64,000 nt of DNA from Lutjanus erythropterus. Its lineage: Eukaryota; Chordata; Actinopteri; Lutjaniformes; Lutjanidae. The stretch covers positions 13,274,169 to 13,338,168 of the forward strand of contig CM034613.1 in assembly GCA_020091685.1 (NCBI GenBank), read 5' to 3'. The position numbers and the translations under genes are program-made. Under the pieces are notes generated by a model. The model searched no databases. It was not told where the DNA came from and saw only the letters and a program-made list of their open reading frames with translations. Shown here piece by piece: positions 28,756 to 41,283 of the stretch; the first letter of the stretch is position 1; each line of letters starts with the position of its first letter.

Positions 28756-30200
28756 AAATATATTCTTTCTTACAACCTAAAATGTATTTATAGTTCAGAT
28801 AAAATGAAAAAAGCCTTTTTAACCCTTTTTAAATCGCATCCCCAGTTATATTGGGTATCTATTTAGCAATATATACCAAAGAATATATACAAAAATCAAT
28901 TTATTTGTATTTTTATGTCAATATCATGGAAAATCCAATCATGTTTTCACTCTATAAAAAAACAATAATCTGCAAGTCTTAGCAGTGCAGAATTAAGGCA
29001 AATACTCCTGAGTTATGTGGTTAGCAACAGCATGGTATGTCAGTGTGTCTTCCAAGATCAGTCTGGGAAGAGTCTGCTAGATTAGTGTTTAACGCTGTCT
29101 GTAGCTGAATGGCTGGAGGGCCGTTAGTTTAACTCTCATTCATTGCTATTGGCTGCTGCGACAGGTGGCTCCCTAGATGCCTGTTTTTTTCAGGAAACAC
29201 GTAAATATGCAAAAGCAATTGGTTGAAGTTAGCCCGTGTTAGATATGATGTACACATGGTTCATCCAGTCACCTGCCAAGTGTTTTTTAAGTGCCTGCCC
29301 TTTTCCAAGAAGCTTCTAGTGAGCTCTTTCCAGATGGCTGTTTGCCAAGCCTTCTGGCATGTCAGGTTAGGTATGTGGGGCGCAATAACAGAGAGCAGGT
29401 CTTCCTCGCTCTATATGAATTTTCAGGACCTGCGAGGTTGGCCGTGTCTGTGGGCAATGTCTAAAGTGTGATGGCTAAAATAATGCATTAAAAATATGTT
29501 AAAAAGATTCTTTCCAGCTTGAAAACTTGAAACCATTTTTCTCAGCTTCAGCTTTTCTGTCTTTGTACAGCAGTACAGTACTGGAGCTACAATATGTTTT
29601 TTATTTGTAATTAATCAAGTAGGTTCCATGGTAACAGACGGATATGACGCCATGAGACAACAATCAAGACAAAATTAAAAGACGTGGGCACCATGTGACT
29701 AATAGATGTATATCTTTTCATTTTACTTGGTCTTTCAAGTTTTTTTCCTCCCCATGTTCTTCTGCAGCTCTGGAGGACAGTCAGAAAATCAAAGACCCTG
29801 CAGCTGGAACCACCCAGATTGTCTTCTTTACATCTTTGCCACGATTGGCTCAAATGCTCCACATGCCTGTCATCCTGAAAATCTCCACCCTGGCAACCCC
29901 TGCCTCATCTGCATCCACACATGTTGGTCCACGACTTCGTTTAAAAGCAGAGGTTTAATGAAGCTGAAACGTCTGGTTCAGTTTATGACACTAAAGCAGC
30001 ATCTGGTCGGAGCAGAATCGGGCCGAGGTGACAGATCGTTTGGGTTTTAACGCCACTGATCTGATGTGTTTTTGAGCACGTGACAAAGAGGGCACCGTCG
30101 CGATTATCTGCTGGGTAAAACCGACATGGTTTGTGTGTGTGAAATGAGCAACAAAATTGTTGTAGTAAAAGAGAGAGATTATGAGAGAGACGCACACTCA
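28756..30200. other. Intergenic, no gene recognised
   Basis: AT-rich sequence with a dispersed repeat at 29170-29500 that shares gtgttttttaagtgcctgcc and the following 'ttccagatgg' part with 42230-42360. The open frames at 29695-30050 begin after a possible ttcttctgcag acceptor but match no family I know. Confidence 0.5.
29170..29500 (+). repeat. Dispersed repeat, copy 1 of 2
   Basis: Shared words with 42190-42440 are ttaagtgcctgccc, agcttcta and cccagatgg/tccagatgg, then catcaggtt/gtcaggtt. It is a pair of decayed copies of one unknown element in the same orientation. Confidence 0.6.
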
Positions 30201-30201
30201 C

Positions 30202-30297
30202 CTGCTCCGGCTCTGGCCTACTCAGCACTAATGACTGTGTGATTGGATTATCCGGGCTTTTAGCAGCACCACAGCTGCAGCTGACAGTGAAGCTAAC
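30202..30297 (-). other. Exon-like 96-base open segment with good splice borders
   Basis: On the minus strand, acctttgcag precedes and gtgagtgtg follows an open 32-codon frame beginning VSFTVSCSCGAAKSPDN. It lies upstream of the inferred shootin-like promoter. It matches no family I know and may be chance or an alternative 5' exon. The same block contains ggattatccggg, with a GGATTA core. Confidence 0.25.
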
Positions 30298-30865
30298 CTG
30301 CAAAGGTCAAGCTGGGGTCAACAAGAGGTCAGCGAGGGGTCATGACCTTTGCATAAAAAAAGCCAAAGTCCTAGGCAGGACTGCAGAAGAGGAATGGAAT
30401 GGAAGGCAGATTTTAAGAGGAGGGTGTTTCTTCGTTTTTAGCAGAATGGTCACAGACAGGATCCACGTTTTCTGGGAATTCAGAGAGGAGGATGCTGAGG
30501 AAGGGGGAGGAAAGATGGAGCGTGTTGTAGAGGAGGGAGACGGGATGCGTTGTGACAGCAGAGCCTCGCAGACACTGCTGGCCTCCTGGTGACTCCACTG
30601 TACGCTGGAAACACAAACAAACAGGGCCGCCACGGCCGCCACCGGCTCAATCCACTTTTTTCTCCCCTCCCTCTCACACTTTCTCCCCTCTCGATCATCG
30701 TCTGAGCCATTACATTTTGTCCAAACAAACCCCAACACTTTATAAGGATATCATTTTCCATGACCCCAAACTATCCTTTAACCATCTGTTCGGAGCCAGC
30801 AGGGATTTTTATAAGAGCTTAATGTGATTTTTAACATGTGGACCACGTTTCCAACTTGATATGTA

Positions 30866-31325
30866 TGGAAGCCCATTTCTGTCAATGTGATAAAAAAAAA
30901 AGACATAAGTCCTGTAAGTCATTAACAAACTTTTTCAAAATAAATAGTTTGTATCTGAAAACAATGACGTTAGTATCTAAAGACAGTGAGTTACTATCTC
31001 TGTCAAGGACTTAGTCATTATTAGTTTCCCCGTTATTTCAAGAGAGTATCTAATTATTTTGAAAAAGTATCTCGCTATTTTGCCATACTTTAGTTACTTT
31101 GAGATAAGTAAGTCATTGCTTTGATATAATATGTTGTTACTTTGGAAAAACTAAGTCATTATTTTTATATTAATTAATTATTTTGAGATATTAACTCATT
31201 AATTTGGGGTAAGTAGGTCATTTTGAAAGACTATCTCATTATTTTGGGATATTCATTCATAGTTTTTCATTATTATGATTTACAGGATCTTTTTTTTAAA
31301 TCACATTGGTGGTAATGAGCCTCCA
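30866..31325. mobile_element. Mariner-like MITE with TA target duplication
   Basis: The left end tggaagcccatttctgtcaa and the right end read on the other strand (tggaggctcattaccaccaa) are inverted repeats, each running on to atgtgat. TA flanks both sides (30864-30865 and 31326-31327), as for Tc1/mariner elements. The middle is a decayed array of about 35-45 base units built on tcattattttgagata. No transposase is present. Confidence 0.88.
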
Positions 31326-32464
31326 TAGATGTTACATCAGCATGTAGTCACAGAATTTAGGTGCATTGTATTTTATGAGTCACTACTACGTTGATGTAGG
31401 AGACACATGAATAATGGAGGCTGCTGCAGGTGATGAAATGAATGAGTCCAGTTGGCTGAGAATAGCAGCTTGTGAGTCAGTTCCCTGCGGGGGATTTGTC
31501 TCTGCATTAGTTTAGACCACAGGATGATGACCGAGTCTATTAGAGTGAGTAAATGACAATATTCTCTTGTGATTAGTTCCAGCGCACATTTACACACAAA
31601 CACAGGCAGATTCACACACTGATCCACTGAACTGAGGGAAAATATTCACAAATGTGGGCTGGCTACTGATCGTCCTGCAAACTCTGCACACTTTACAGGT
31701 TTAAAGGGAATAGTTTTTTCAACTCAATGTTTTAAAATAGTTGTGATAATCTAATTTTCTAACATGATTTGAAAAAAAAATTAATGTTTTTTTTTCCAAT
31801 TGAAGTAATTCTTTTAAAATTGTTTAATTGTGTTATTTTTTTTTACTGTAACTGTGGGCCTTAATTTTATATTTAATTCTATTTTTGTTTTACTCCGGTG
31901 GGTAAAATGTGTGAACATGTGTGAAAACACGTCCCTGAATCTAGCACTGAATGCTTATTGGGATTTTTAGTTTTGGATAAAATATTAGGTGATATTTGCT
32001 CATTTTTGAGGTTGTGTGTTGCTCCTGTGGCTGCAGACATGCTGTAATGTGCCTCTGTGGTGTCACACACTTTTGTCAAGCGATGGATTATCCATCATCA
32101 TTAACCCCATGTGTCTTTCAGCTCTTCCCTCCTTTGTCTTCGTCTTGCAATCACAATTGAATTTTGTATTTTGAGGGGGTTTTTTTATGTGTGAGTGTTT
32201 TTTGTGTTTATTATGTTTGCACACAGCTTGTCTCAAATTTCCCTCTTCAGAGATGAATAATACATTTTGAATTTAATTAAAATGATCATTTTGACGCAAG
32301 ATTCTCGTATTGCTGCTTTGTGTTAAAACAACATTAAACAACAATGGATCTGCAAAGTTAATTTTATTTTCTTAAAAAGAAAAGTGAAAAAAACAAAAAC
32401 AAAACATGTTTATACTGTTCAAGTGAGGCACTGAAAAAAATATTGCCTCAGTATCTTATTTGTT

Positions 32465-32640
32465 TAAGACGGATGGATGGGCATTCAACAGAAAATGCAA
32501 TTTAGAATAAATATACAATTAGACCAAAAAAAATGTCAAGGACCCCCAAAATAAATGCATATTAGACCAAGAACTCCCAATCAGACAGGATTTTGTCTTA
32601 AGGAATCCCCTCTGAGTATATATTTTTATTTTTAGGTTTG
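32465..32640 (+). repeat. Dispersed repeat, copy 1 of 2
   Basis: It shares aggattttgtcttaaggaat and ccccc words with 38500-38660. Both carry 'gaccccca' before the shared core. Confidence 0.6.
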
Positions 32641-32764
32641 AAGATATAAATCTTTAGTCAATCAATGATCAAACCAGATCACTATAAATTACAATAAATA
32701 AATTAATTATACTTTATATCCCTACTGTCTTACTACTTTGTTATAACAGGATGAAGAGTGCTGC

Positions 32765-33175
32765 ACTGTAAAAAAAAAAAAAAAAAAAAAAAAAACCCTG
32801 GAATTTATTGGAATCAACTAATCTATTCTCACTGTAACGTAAACATAAATATATAAGTTTTATTTATTCAAGTTAACTGAACTTAAAATTTCTAGTATTT
32901 ACTTACAAAACCTGCATGAGTTCTTCTAACTTGATGCCTTTTAATTGAAATGATGTTGAAAGAATGTTGAATGACTTCCCAGCATGCTTTGTTAAATGCA
33001 GAGTTAAGAGTTAAAATTCTCTGGAGACCCTTTCTTTTTATAATTTGAAGAAAACCTATATGATGGAAAATTTGTGTCTAATACACTTTAGGATAAGTCA
33101 TAGCAGCAAACATGTTTCTTTTCAGATTCAACTGAATTAATGTCAAGTTTGATAAAAAAAAAAAAAAAAAAGTTA
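32765..33175 (+). mobile_element. CACTGTAAAA-family non-autonomous element
   Basis: It begins cactgtaaaa with an A(26) tract, followed by ggaatttattggaatcaact, aagttttatttattcaagtt and acttaaaatttctagtattt. The same order is seen at 56153-56809. No coding sequence is present. Confidence 0.75.
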
Positions 33176-34080
33176 AATTGTTTTGAATCAGCTCAGGAGA
33201 CACAAATTAGCTTAAAGAACATGATTTATATATTATGCCTATATGATATTTATTTATCCAGCAAAAATAATAATAATAAAATCCAAACTTATCAAGGCCA
33301 TAGTTTCCGTGCTTTCCTCCAACATGAATTTAAGCTTAAGACTTTGCACAAACTCCTAACTACAGTACACAGCCAGCCTCCGCTGTCAGGCTGCATGAGT
33401 GTAACTGCAGTTGGTGGTTTTTCCACCCGGAGCTCTGTAGGTGTCACTCTAACTCTGTGATCTGCCACCTGTTGCTCTGCCACATTTCCTCAACAGGTCT
33501 CTCCTTCTCTACTGAGCGCCGAATCTCATACCGGCAGAGGAAGACGTTTGAACTTGGATTTAGACAGAAAAATAAATCAAATAGTTCCAAAAATGTACAA
33601 TTTCACAGTTGTTATGTTATGTTAATAATAAGGCATATGCAGACAAATAATAAAGCTTGCGTCATGTTCCCCTGTTTGTTGCAAAAAAAAGAATCTGCAC
33701 AATGTTTCTTTGCTCCCATAATAACTGAAAAATTTTAGTGTGGATTAGTTGTTCTGTATTATTTCCTGTTTTGAGGATTTTTTGATGTATAAAACTGTAC
33801 TCAGGCCAGACTAAACTCCAAGTCTGTATAAAAAAAAAAAAACAGTCACTGTACGCCCAACAAAATACCAGACACACTGTCAGTGTCCTCTGTCACTGGC
33901 TTCTGCCCCGTCTCCTGTAATGGCAGCTACATCACCGTCTCACAGTGATGATGTCAGTAGGGGAAGCCGTCTGCTGAACCCGGCACAAAGTGGCACAGAC
34001 GGCCCGATGGCCGTCTCCGGGTCATGACAGGAGAGGAAGCAGGGTGTCTGGTCATGATGGGCACACAGTGGCTCTGTCTG
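33176..34080. other. Intergenic; possible regulatory block at 33880-34080
   Basis: Mostly AT-rich with no gene. The end (ctgtaatggcagctacatca, gcccgatggccgtctccggg) is GC-balanced and repeat-free and could be a conserved non-coding block. It abuts the CA repeats at 34087. Confidence 0.3.
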
Positions 34081-34086
34081 CAGCTC

Positions 34087-34123
<37 letters not shown>

Positions 34124-34142
34124 AAGTTTATACAGTACATGT

Positions 34143-34195
<53 letters not shown>
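34087..34195. repeat. Two long (CA)n microsatellites
   Basis: Runs of CA at 34087-34121 and 34146-34195, separated by about 24 bases of unique sequence. Reading them as protein gives only Thr-His or Cys-Val repeats. Confidence 0.98.
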
Positions 34196-34197
<2 letters not shown>

Positions 34198-34539
34198 CAG
34201 CAGACTCTGGCCTGGCTGGCACAGCAGCTGACAGACTGATACTGATAGAGGCATCTGTCTCTCTGTCTGGATGGGAATTATTTATTATTTTAAGTGCTGA
34301 ACAGAATAAATTAACATAAATTATGTTGTTGCACAAAATTATCCTCTTACCTGTCACTCTTCAGTCACAACTTGCTGTTCGTTAAGTCACCTCATCTTGC
34401 GTATTTCTTCTTCAATTAACGTCAGAGATGATTTGTTCTTATTAGTGCAGAAAATCATTTGATGTCAACTACCTGATTGCTCTAAACACACTCTTATTTC
34501 TCTTAAATACGGCTTTTACTGTTAATAAAATCACATTTT

Positions 34540-35060
34540 CTAAGTGGTGGAATAAATGTTCAGATCTTTTATTTAAGTAAAAATACTAATACGACACTGA
34601 ATACAAGTTAAGTCCTGCATTCAATGCCTCACTTAAAAGTTTACTTAAAGTATAGGATGAAAAGTAAAAGTACTCATTCTGCAGTAAAATGGACCCTGTC
34701 AGCTCATTTCCACTACTTTAAATCAATAAAGATCATCATCTGTTTTTATTTGTGTGAATCACAACTTTCTAAAATGTAAATTTTTCACAAGAAAAACAGC
34801 CAGTTTTCATCTTAGGTGGCGATGCATTTTTCAGCTAATCCAAGAGGGTTATTAAGTGGGAGAAATTTCTCAGTCCACACTTCATACTTCAGTTTATCAG
34901 AAAAAAACACACATTTAAAATCAAATCAAATGGGAAGGATGTTAAAAACTGTAGTCTGAAAAGTAACTAATAATCCAAACAGTCAGATAAATGTAGGGGA
35001 GTAGAGGTATAAAGTAAAAGTAAGAATAAAATACTGCAGTAAAGTACACATGCGTTGAGT
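34540..35060. repeat. AAGTAC-family dispersed repeat
   Basis: It starts aagtggtggaataaatgttc and runs through aagtaaaagtactcattctg to gtaaagtacaca. Reverse-strand words (ctcccctacatttatctgac) match 14340-14410. Confidence 0.75.
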
Positions 35061-36685
35061 TTGTATTATAATATAGGCCTACAGCACTTCATATTCTCAT
35101 GTTTAAATGACAATTCTTTTAAATTTACATCATAACATTTTTTAGTGCAGATGGACAAGTCTGAATGAGCTTCAAAATTTGGGATTTATTATTTTTAGCA
35201 TCCAGATATGTATAAACATGACTTTCTTTAGGTTGAAGTATTGAAAAAAAGTAGCTGCAGACACTCAAAGGGTCAAAGGTCAAGACCAAACTGTTCACAT
35301 AAACAAACAGGCTGGAATGAGAGCCTTGTTTGGTGTTTGTTGAACAGATTAATTATTAAAATAGAAATCACTGCTTGTGTTCAATACAGAGATGAAGCCG
35401 GTCACATCTTTTACTGACATTCACACCTCTCTGTTTACTTTTTCTCTCGTCTTTTGATCTGACTCTCTTCTCACAAAGTTACACACTCAGTACGGTACAT
35501 ACCAATGGCAAAGTACTCATTCAGGTTAAAATAGTCTGTTAGAAGTAAAAGTCCTGCATTTATTTATCACTGACGCTTTCCTACCTCCATTTTTGACTCT
35601 TAAGCTGCTGTAACGGTGTGGGATCAATAAGATTTTATCTAATTTGATCTTATTTAAGTCATAGGTTAGACAAGTAAGAAAAAGTATTAACATACTAATT
35701 TATTAGAATAACATCTTCTCCCATATTGGTATTTTATTAAATTATTATTACTGGTGCATTAACAAGTGATCAGCACTTAATTGTAGCTTTTCCATAAAAG
35801 TTAAATTATCAATATATTGCTATTTTGTACATTTCCTTGTGGTTTAATCTATGAAATAACTATTTTTATAAGCCTATATTATAATTTCTAAACATCTAAA
35901 TCTGCAAAGTAAGTAAGTGTGTAACGACTGTCAAACCGAGACTGAAACCACAACACAAACATCCACAGTCTGGAATTTCAATTCCCACCTCCAACCAATA
36001 ATCAACTAGGACTGAAATCTTTAAGAATTCCACTTTAATATGTAGGCTGGTCTAAAGTGAAGTGTTTGTTTCATTTGTTTTCTTGCTTATATTGTCTGCA
36101 GGAATTTATTTGTTCTTGTTTACTTAATTATTTCATAAAATAAGTCTACCTTCATAGTGTTCTTTAGTTTTCTTGAAATTCTAAATTGTATTTAAATGAA
36201 TAAAACCCAGACCCCTAATTTTTCTCACTCCCCCCAATAAATAAAATAAATAAATAATAAATAAAAAAACAAACCGAGGTACAAACTCAACCACGGCTCA
36301 AAAGTCGAGGTCTGAAACAGACCGTATATTCAGAGAACAACTAAACCCCTAATTACGATCGCTGTCACATAAATATAGTGAAGTGAAAAGTACAACATTT
36401 CTTTCATTTAAGAAACATAAAATTGAAATGCAGTGACCTTAAAATGGCACATGATTAAATGTAGATATAGCAGCATTTTCCATCCAATTAGTCACAATCA
36501 GTTCATCGGTTATTCTCAACTCATTCATTTATCTGCAACAGGTGATTTTTTTTTTCTCAGACTGTTAAAAAGCCAAAGATTTAAATCAAATGAGATTTTG
36601 CAGTGATGGTCATAGTATGGAAATCTTTGCAATAAAATTGGAAATACAAGGTCAAATAGGGAGAGATGTGATGACAGAGAACATC
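35061..36685. other. AT-rich intergenic stretch, no gene seen
   Basis: Low-complexity AT-rich DNA with an AAATA-type simple repeat near 36237-36268. No open frame of note and no recognised repeat family apart from short AAGTAC-like words near 35500. Confidence 0.6.
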
Positions 36686-36689
36686 ATCA

Positions 36690-37209
36690 CCAAGGCCACA
36701 CCCATTCCTCCCCCTCTGTTTCTCTCTTTATCTGTCCATCCTGCCATCATACCATCACTCCTCCCTCGTAGCTTACATTCTCACCTACACATCTCTCTGT
36801 TCTGCCTGTTTTTCCTATTTGATTAATGTCCTTACGCTCTACTTTTCATCCTTACCTTGCATCTCCTGTTGCTCATCCTTCCTCTTTCCCTCTTTCTATC
36901 CATTTTGTCCAATATTCCTGTTCCTTTTCTGCTCTCTTTTTCAGCTTTCCAACTTTTCTCTTCCTAAAATATGACTATTTACAGCTTGTTCTCCCTCAAA
37001 ATTTCCATCCTCCTTCTCCTCCTCCTCCCTCCCACTCCAGCCCCTCCTCACTCTTTACACTTCTCCTTCTCCTCTTCCTCGCCATCTCTCCTCCCACTGT
37101 CTCCCTTCAGCTCCCAAATCTTCCCATCCATCCCTTTTTTCCCACCTCCGTCTTTATTCACTCTTCATCTTTTTTCCTCCTCCTCCTCCTCCTCCTCCTC
37201 CTCCTCCTC
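36690..37209. repeat. Long pyrimidine-rich strand ending in (TCC)n
   Basis: About 520 bases in which C and T dominate the plus strand, finishing with about 11 TCC units (37176-37209). The long open frames here encode only Ser/Leu/Pro-rich low-complexity peptides and are not taken as genes. Confidence 0.85.
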
Positions 37210-37365
37210 TCGGTGCAGCTGGTGGGGCCCTTCCATTAGTCCTGACATGCAGAGGCACTGATTCTGTAAAGGTCGTGACCCGTCGCAGCGGGCTTCGCCA
37301 GGGCTTAGTCCTGCACACTCACACATCTGCGTGCCCTGGGATGCCCACTGCATGCATAACTCACC
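37210..37365. promoter_or_regulatory. Possible conserved non-coding block
   Basis: GC-balanced, repeat-free sequence (ggggcccttccattagtcct, gtaaaggtcgtgacccgtcg, gccagggcttagtcctgcac) squeezed between a TCC repeat and a CA repeat, with two copies of ttagtcctg. Composition suggests a conserved element; unproven. Confidence 0.35.
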
Positions 37366-37373
37366 CCTTACAC

Positions 37374-37374
<1 letters not shown>

Positions 37375-37419
<45 letters not shown>
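37375..37419. repeat. (CA)n microsatellite
   Basis: About 22 CA units. Confidence 0.98.
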
Positions 37420-37421
<2 letters not shown>

Positions 37422-37699
37422 TGAGTATATATACATAGTGACATAAAAATGCACAAATGTGGATACACACACACATGCATGCACACACACAACTCTGGGC
37501 TGCTTTCATCATGCTGACAAGACTTAACCCCTCCCTCGATAGCACCAACTGACTGCACAGCTGCTGTGGTTGTACATGTGTGTGTTGTGTTGTGTGTGTG
37601 TGTGTGTGTGAGTCAGATGTGGAGTGGGAGAAATCCTGTTTAATTGGACTGCTGCAGGCTTGGGAAAGACCCACAGTCACTCTCTACTTCTCTCCCTCT

Positions 37700-39700
37700 T
37701 TTTCTCACCCCTCTCTGCCTCTTTTTTTTTTTGTCTGTCGCTGTCGTCCACCTGTACTCGTATTATCTTGTGTTTCTGAGATCAGCAGCAGCGGTTGGTT
37801 GTACAATATTCATGCAGAGCTGCAGTGGATGCAGGTGTGCTTCGGGAATCCACTCAAATGTAATAAAAACAAATAAAAGCTCAGAGGCAAATTACTGATT
37901 ATCAGAACAGCCAACATAAATAAAAACTCTTTATAAAAGTCAAGTGTTTGTATTTTGTTAACATTACAAATAGTGCAAAGGAAATCAATCATGTTATTAG
38001 TGGGCTAATTAGCCCGTTCATTGGTTCTGTCTGTAAGACACTTATTATTTAAAAAAAAAAAAAAATTAACTGAGGCTGTTAAAGCAGAGAGAAATTAGGA
38101 TAAAATGTCCAGCCCCTGGGTGCTGGACATTTTTTAAAATCTGGTCTGTCTAATCTTAACTTAATATGAATCATGTGCATGTGTAGATGTCTATATAAAG
38201 TATGTATAGTGCACACAAATATGGTACATGGCCCCTCATTGATTGATATACTGAAAAGAGTTGGATAAGCTGAGTTTACTTGGTTTTACCCCCCACTATG
38301 CCCCTGAGTGTGCAGGATCTAGCAATAGTGATAGTGCACAGTGAAAGTACCTGTTAAAAGCATTTAAATATACTTGTAAAAACAGAATCATAGTAGTGCA
38401 ACATATTTACCATGTGTACCTTTCAATCACATATTTTTCTGCAGTAATATTTCTCTTACATTTCATAAATGTATATTTATTCTTAAGAGCACTTCTTCAT
38501 ATCAAGGATCCCATATAGCACATAAAACCACAGACCCCCAGTTTGAGAGGATTTTGTCTTAAGGAATCCCCCTTGTTTTTGTTTTATAATATTTTAAATA
38601 TTATCTTCCTCCCTTTGCTAGACCCCTACAACGCACTCAAGGATCCCTGTTGTAGATGTGCACAGAGACTTCATTATAAAACAAAGCTTGACATTTTGCA
38701 ACATATAAAACATTAAAAATGTTTAATAAATCAGACATTTCTGTTTTACTTTGTAAATAGAAACTCTTCAGATACACAACTACATAACATACCCTCCATT
38801 TCAATCATTTTGGTGTGATGAATCATTGATTTATTAAGATGGATACAACCTTTTTTTTAAAGTATGTCAGGGTAATTGTGAAGAGAAGAATGAGCAACAA
38901 TGGATAGAATAAACATTTGTTTCTATTGTATCTTTGTGCTGAATAGCATATACAGATTGTTCCTGGACCGCAGTTTGAAAAACATTTCCTTAAAGTGCTT
39001 TAACAACTTAGTGTGTGGAAAAATTCAAATTATATTATAATAATTATAATAAGTGAAATTTTTATTTTTATGTATATCATCTTTAGCATTCAGTCAATAC
39101 ACTTAAAAAAACAACAAACATCTGCATACTCAACAGCAATAATTAATTAAGTGTTCAACTGTCACTTTTTGTTGCATCTGAAACTCGTCACTGCGACTGA
39201 ACTAAGACATTAAACTCATGAAATACACCTGTAGCATTTCACAGTTTTGCCACTCTTTCATTTTTACCGACATACTGATTTGCATGCAAGTTGTCAGTGT
39301 CAGTATTGTACCATCCAAATGAAGGGTGAGCAGAGAATAATCTTAAGTAACGTCTCCCAAAAGAGGGTCTCTGTATGTTCACTCAGTGGTCCATCTCTTC
39401 AACATATGAAGCTCCTGCTGTTTGTGAATGAAACCTGCAGACTCTGCACATTTCCACGTTGATGACATATTTCCCTCCACAGTCCTCTGCACTTCCCGCC
39501 CCTCTGTTATTTTTCCTGCCGGTGTACGTCTTCATCTCATTTTACCAGTGTTTTCCTCCACTGAACATCTCCCCTTCCTCAGCTTTCCTCTTTCATCTCA
39601 GTCATCTCTCCCCTCCTCGTTTCCTCCTCTTCCCCTCTGCCTTTCCCCTCCATGACTCCCTCCTCCCGCTCTGAGCCTGTCGCTTCTCACTGTAACTGGC
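37700..39700. other. Intergenic stretch, no gene seen
   Basis: AT-rich in 37.85-39.45 kb, with the dispersed repeat copy at 38500-38660. From 39470 the plus strand becomes pyrimidine-rich. No coding feature was recognised. Confidence 0.6.
38500..38660 (+). repeat. Dispersed repeat, copy 2 of 2
   Basis: It shares gaggattttgtcttaaggaa and neighbouring 'gaccccca' words with 32465-32640, in the same orientation. Confidence 0.6.
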
Positions 39701-39719
39701 AACTTTGCTTCTCTCCCCT

Positions 39720-39900
39720 TTTGTGGTGGTGACAAAGGGGGCCGGTGCCCTCTCGCAGGCTATGTTACAGGCTGTCACATGAGGCGGACACTCTGGGACG
39801 GCCCAGCGTTATCTGCTGTGACAACTCAGATTACTTCCACAGCCTCCCATCTGATCAGCACATCCAATTCAATTAGTGGCAATTAGTCCTGGTCCTCCCC
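39720..39900. promoter_or_regulatory. Candidate enhancer with paired AATTAG sites
   Basis: GC-balanced and repeat-free, with gcccagcgttatctgctgtg and ccaattcaattagtggcaat. AATTAGTG at 39871 and AATTAG at 39881 are homeodomain-type sites 10 bases apart. The same AATTAGTG word is paired at 51051/51064. Inference from motifs and composition. Confidence 0.45.
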
Positions 39901-40254
39901 ACCTCCTCCCCCTCCTCCTCCTCCTCCTCCCCGCTCCGCTGCCACCTCCCTCCTCACCCACCCGCTGTGTCTCTCCGAAAAAGCAAAGCTGCTGAGCTTT
40001 GAGCAACTCGTTCGACCTGGCAGGCTGGCTGGTGAACAACTTTGGAGCGACTTGTAGCTCCCCCCCGCCCCTTACCTCCAATTACCCCCCCAACACACAC
40101 ACACACAATGACTCATTCACACATTCATACTCATACTCACCACCAGAGCACATATTCAAAGTGACACATCACATAGAAAGCACAGTTTTCTGCACATAAA
40201 CTCCCACAGATCCAATTCAGGAACAGCACAGAGGGATGTACATTAATGCACGTT

Positions 40255-41000
40255 AAGGCAGCATTCACACGATACGTTTTTGTTTAAAAACTTTTGCTAC
40301 ATTTACACCTAGCGCCCACACATTTCTGAACCCCCCTTTACATATAAAAATATACACGCCCATTTCAAATGACAATTGTCAATGCTTACTTCAACGTGTC
40401 CTTTACGTTGGAAATACATCCACTAGAGGGCACCGCTCAGAAGCAAAAGTTACCCCAGAGACGAAGAAGAGTCAAAAGTTTCTGATAACGACAAACACGG
40501 CGACACTGGAGGAGGTTGCAGTAACGTACCTTTAGAGAAAGAGGCAAAAGCGGAGGCAGCGTTGTAGATAACGGTGGTCTGTGCGGCCATTAAATACACT
40601 GCAACAAGTGAGTGGATAATTCTTTTCGTTTCCACTTCCAGTTCTTTTGGATTTTCAAAACTTCTTCGTTGTGTCCTGTGGTCATGTCTCACTTCAACTA
40701 TTGGCTACACTGCAACCAGAGGCGCTGCTCTGTTTCGTCCATATGCGAAAGTTGTCAGAAATCGTGCAAAAATGCAGATAATGTGAACACAGAGTACAGA
40801 CAAAAGGCTCCATCCGTATCAGTATGTGCATCTAACATTTAGTATCATTGAGCCTTATAGGTTTTCATTTTAAAGCGCATAACTTTTGCTACATTTATGG
40901 CTAGCGTCCACACTACCAGGGCTGACTCCACTTTAGTTTGAAAATTCTGGGACTGCGTTTTAGTTTGGATGAGTGAAAACAATGACACAGACACACATGT
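40255..41000. mobile_element. Decayed DNA element with repeated ends (CTAGCGTCCACAC type)
   Basis: Aacttttgctacatttacac then ctagcgcccacac near 40290-40325 recurs as aacttttgctacatttatgg then ctagcgtccacac near 40880-40915. The repeated word is typical of a common fish element. No coding sequence is clear. Confidence 0.6.
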
Positions 41001-41283
41001 CCTCTTCCCAACTGGGTGTTATCAGTCATAGACATATATACGTAGAAGATGCATTGACCCTTGAATCATACACCAACACCAACACCATATTGGACCGGGT
41101 AGGACTGACCTGTAAACAAATACAAATAAATGTCTTTTTTCTGGATGAAAAGCACTGTAACATTTACATTTCTCAACTGAATTCACTGAATCGTATTTAT
41201 ATTCAAGGGTTCATTATCTAGGTGGAGTATGTTTAAAAAAAAAATGACACGCTCCATGTAGATAATAAACTCTTTAATACATC

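Noticed and set aside
29695-30050. Two overlapping plus-strand frames after a possible acceptor
   Set aside because: No family similarity, no matching donor or partner exon. The acceptor-like ttcttctgcag alone is not enough.
34024-34357. Frames rich in Thr-His or Cys-Val
   Set aside because: They are translations of the two CA microsatellites.
36826-37239. 137-codon plus-strand frame
   Set aside because: It is a low-complexity Ser/Leu/Pro peptide from a pyrimidine-rich tract.
37165-37680. 171-codon minus-strand frame
   Set aside because: It is made of translated CA and TCC microsatellites (Cys-Val and Glu runs) with no family match.
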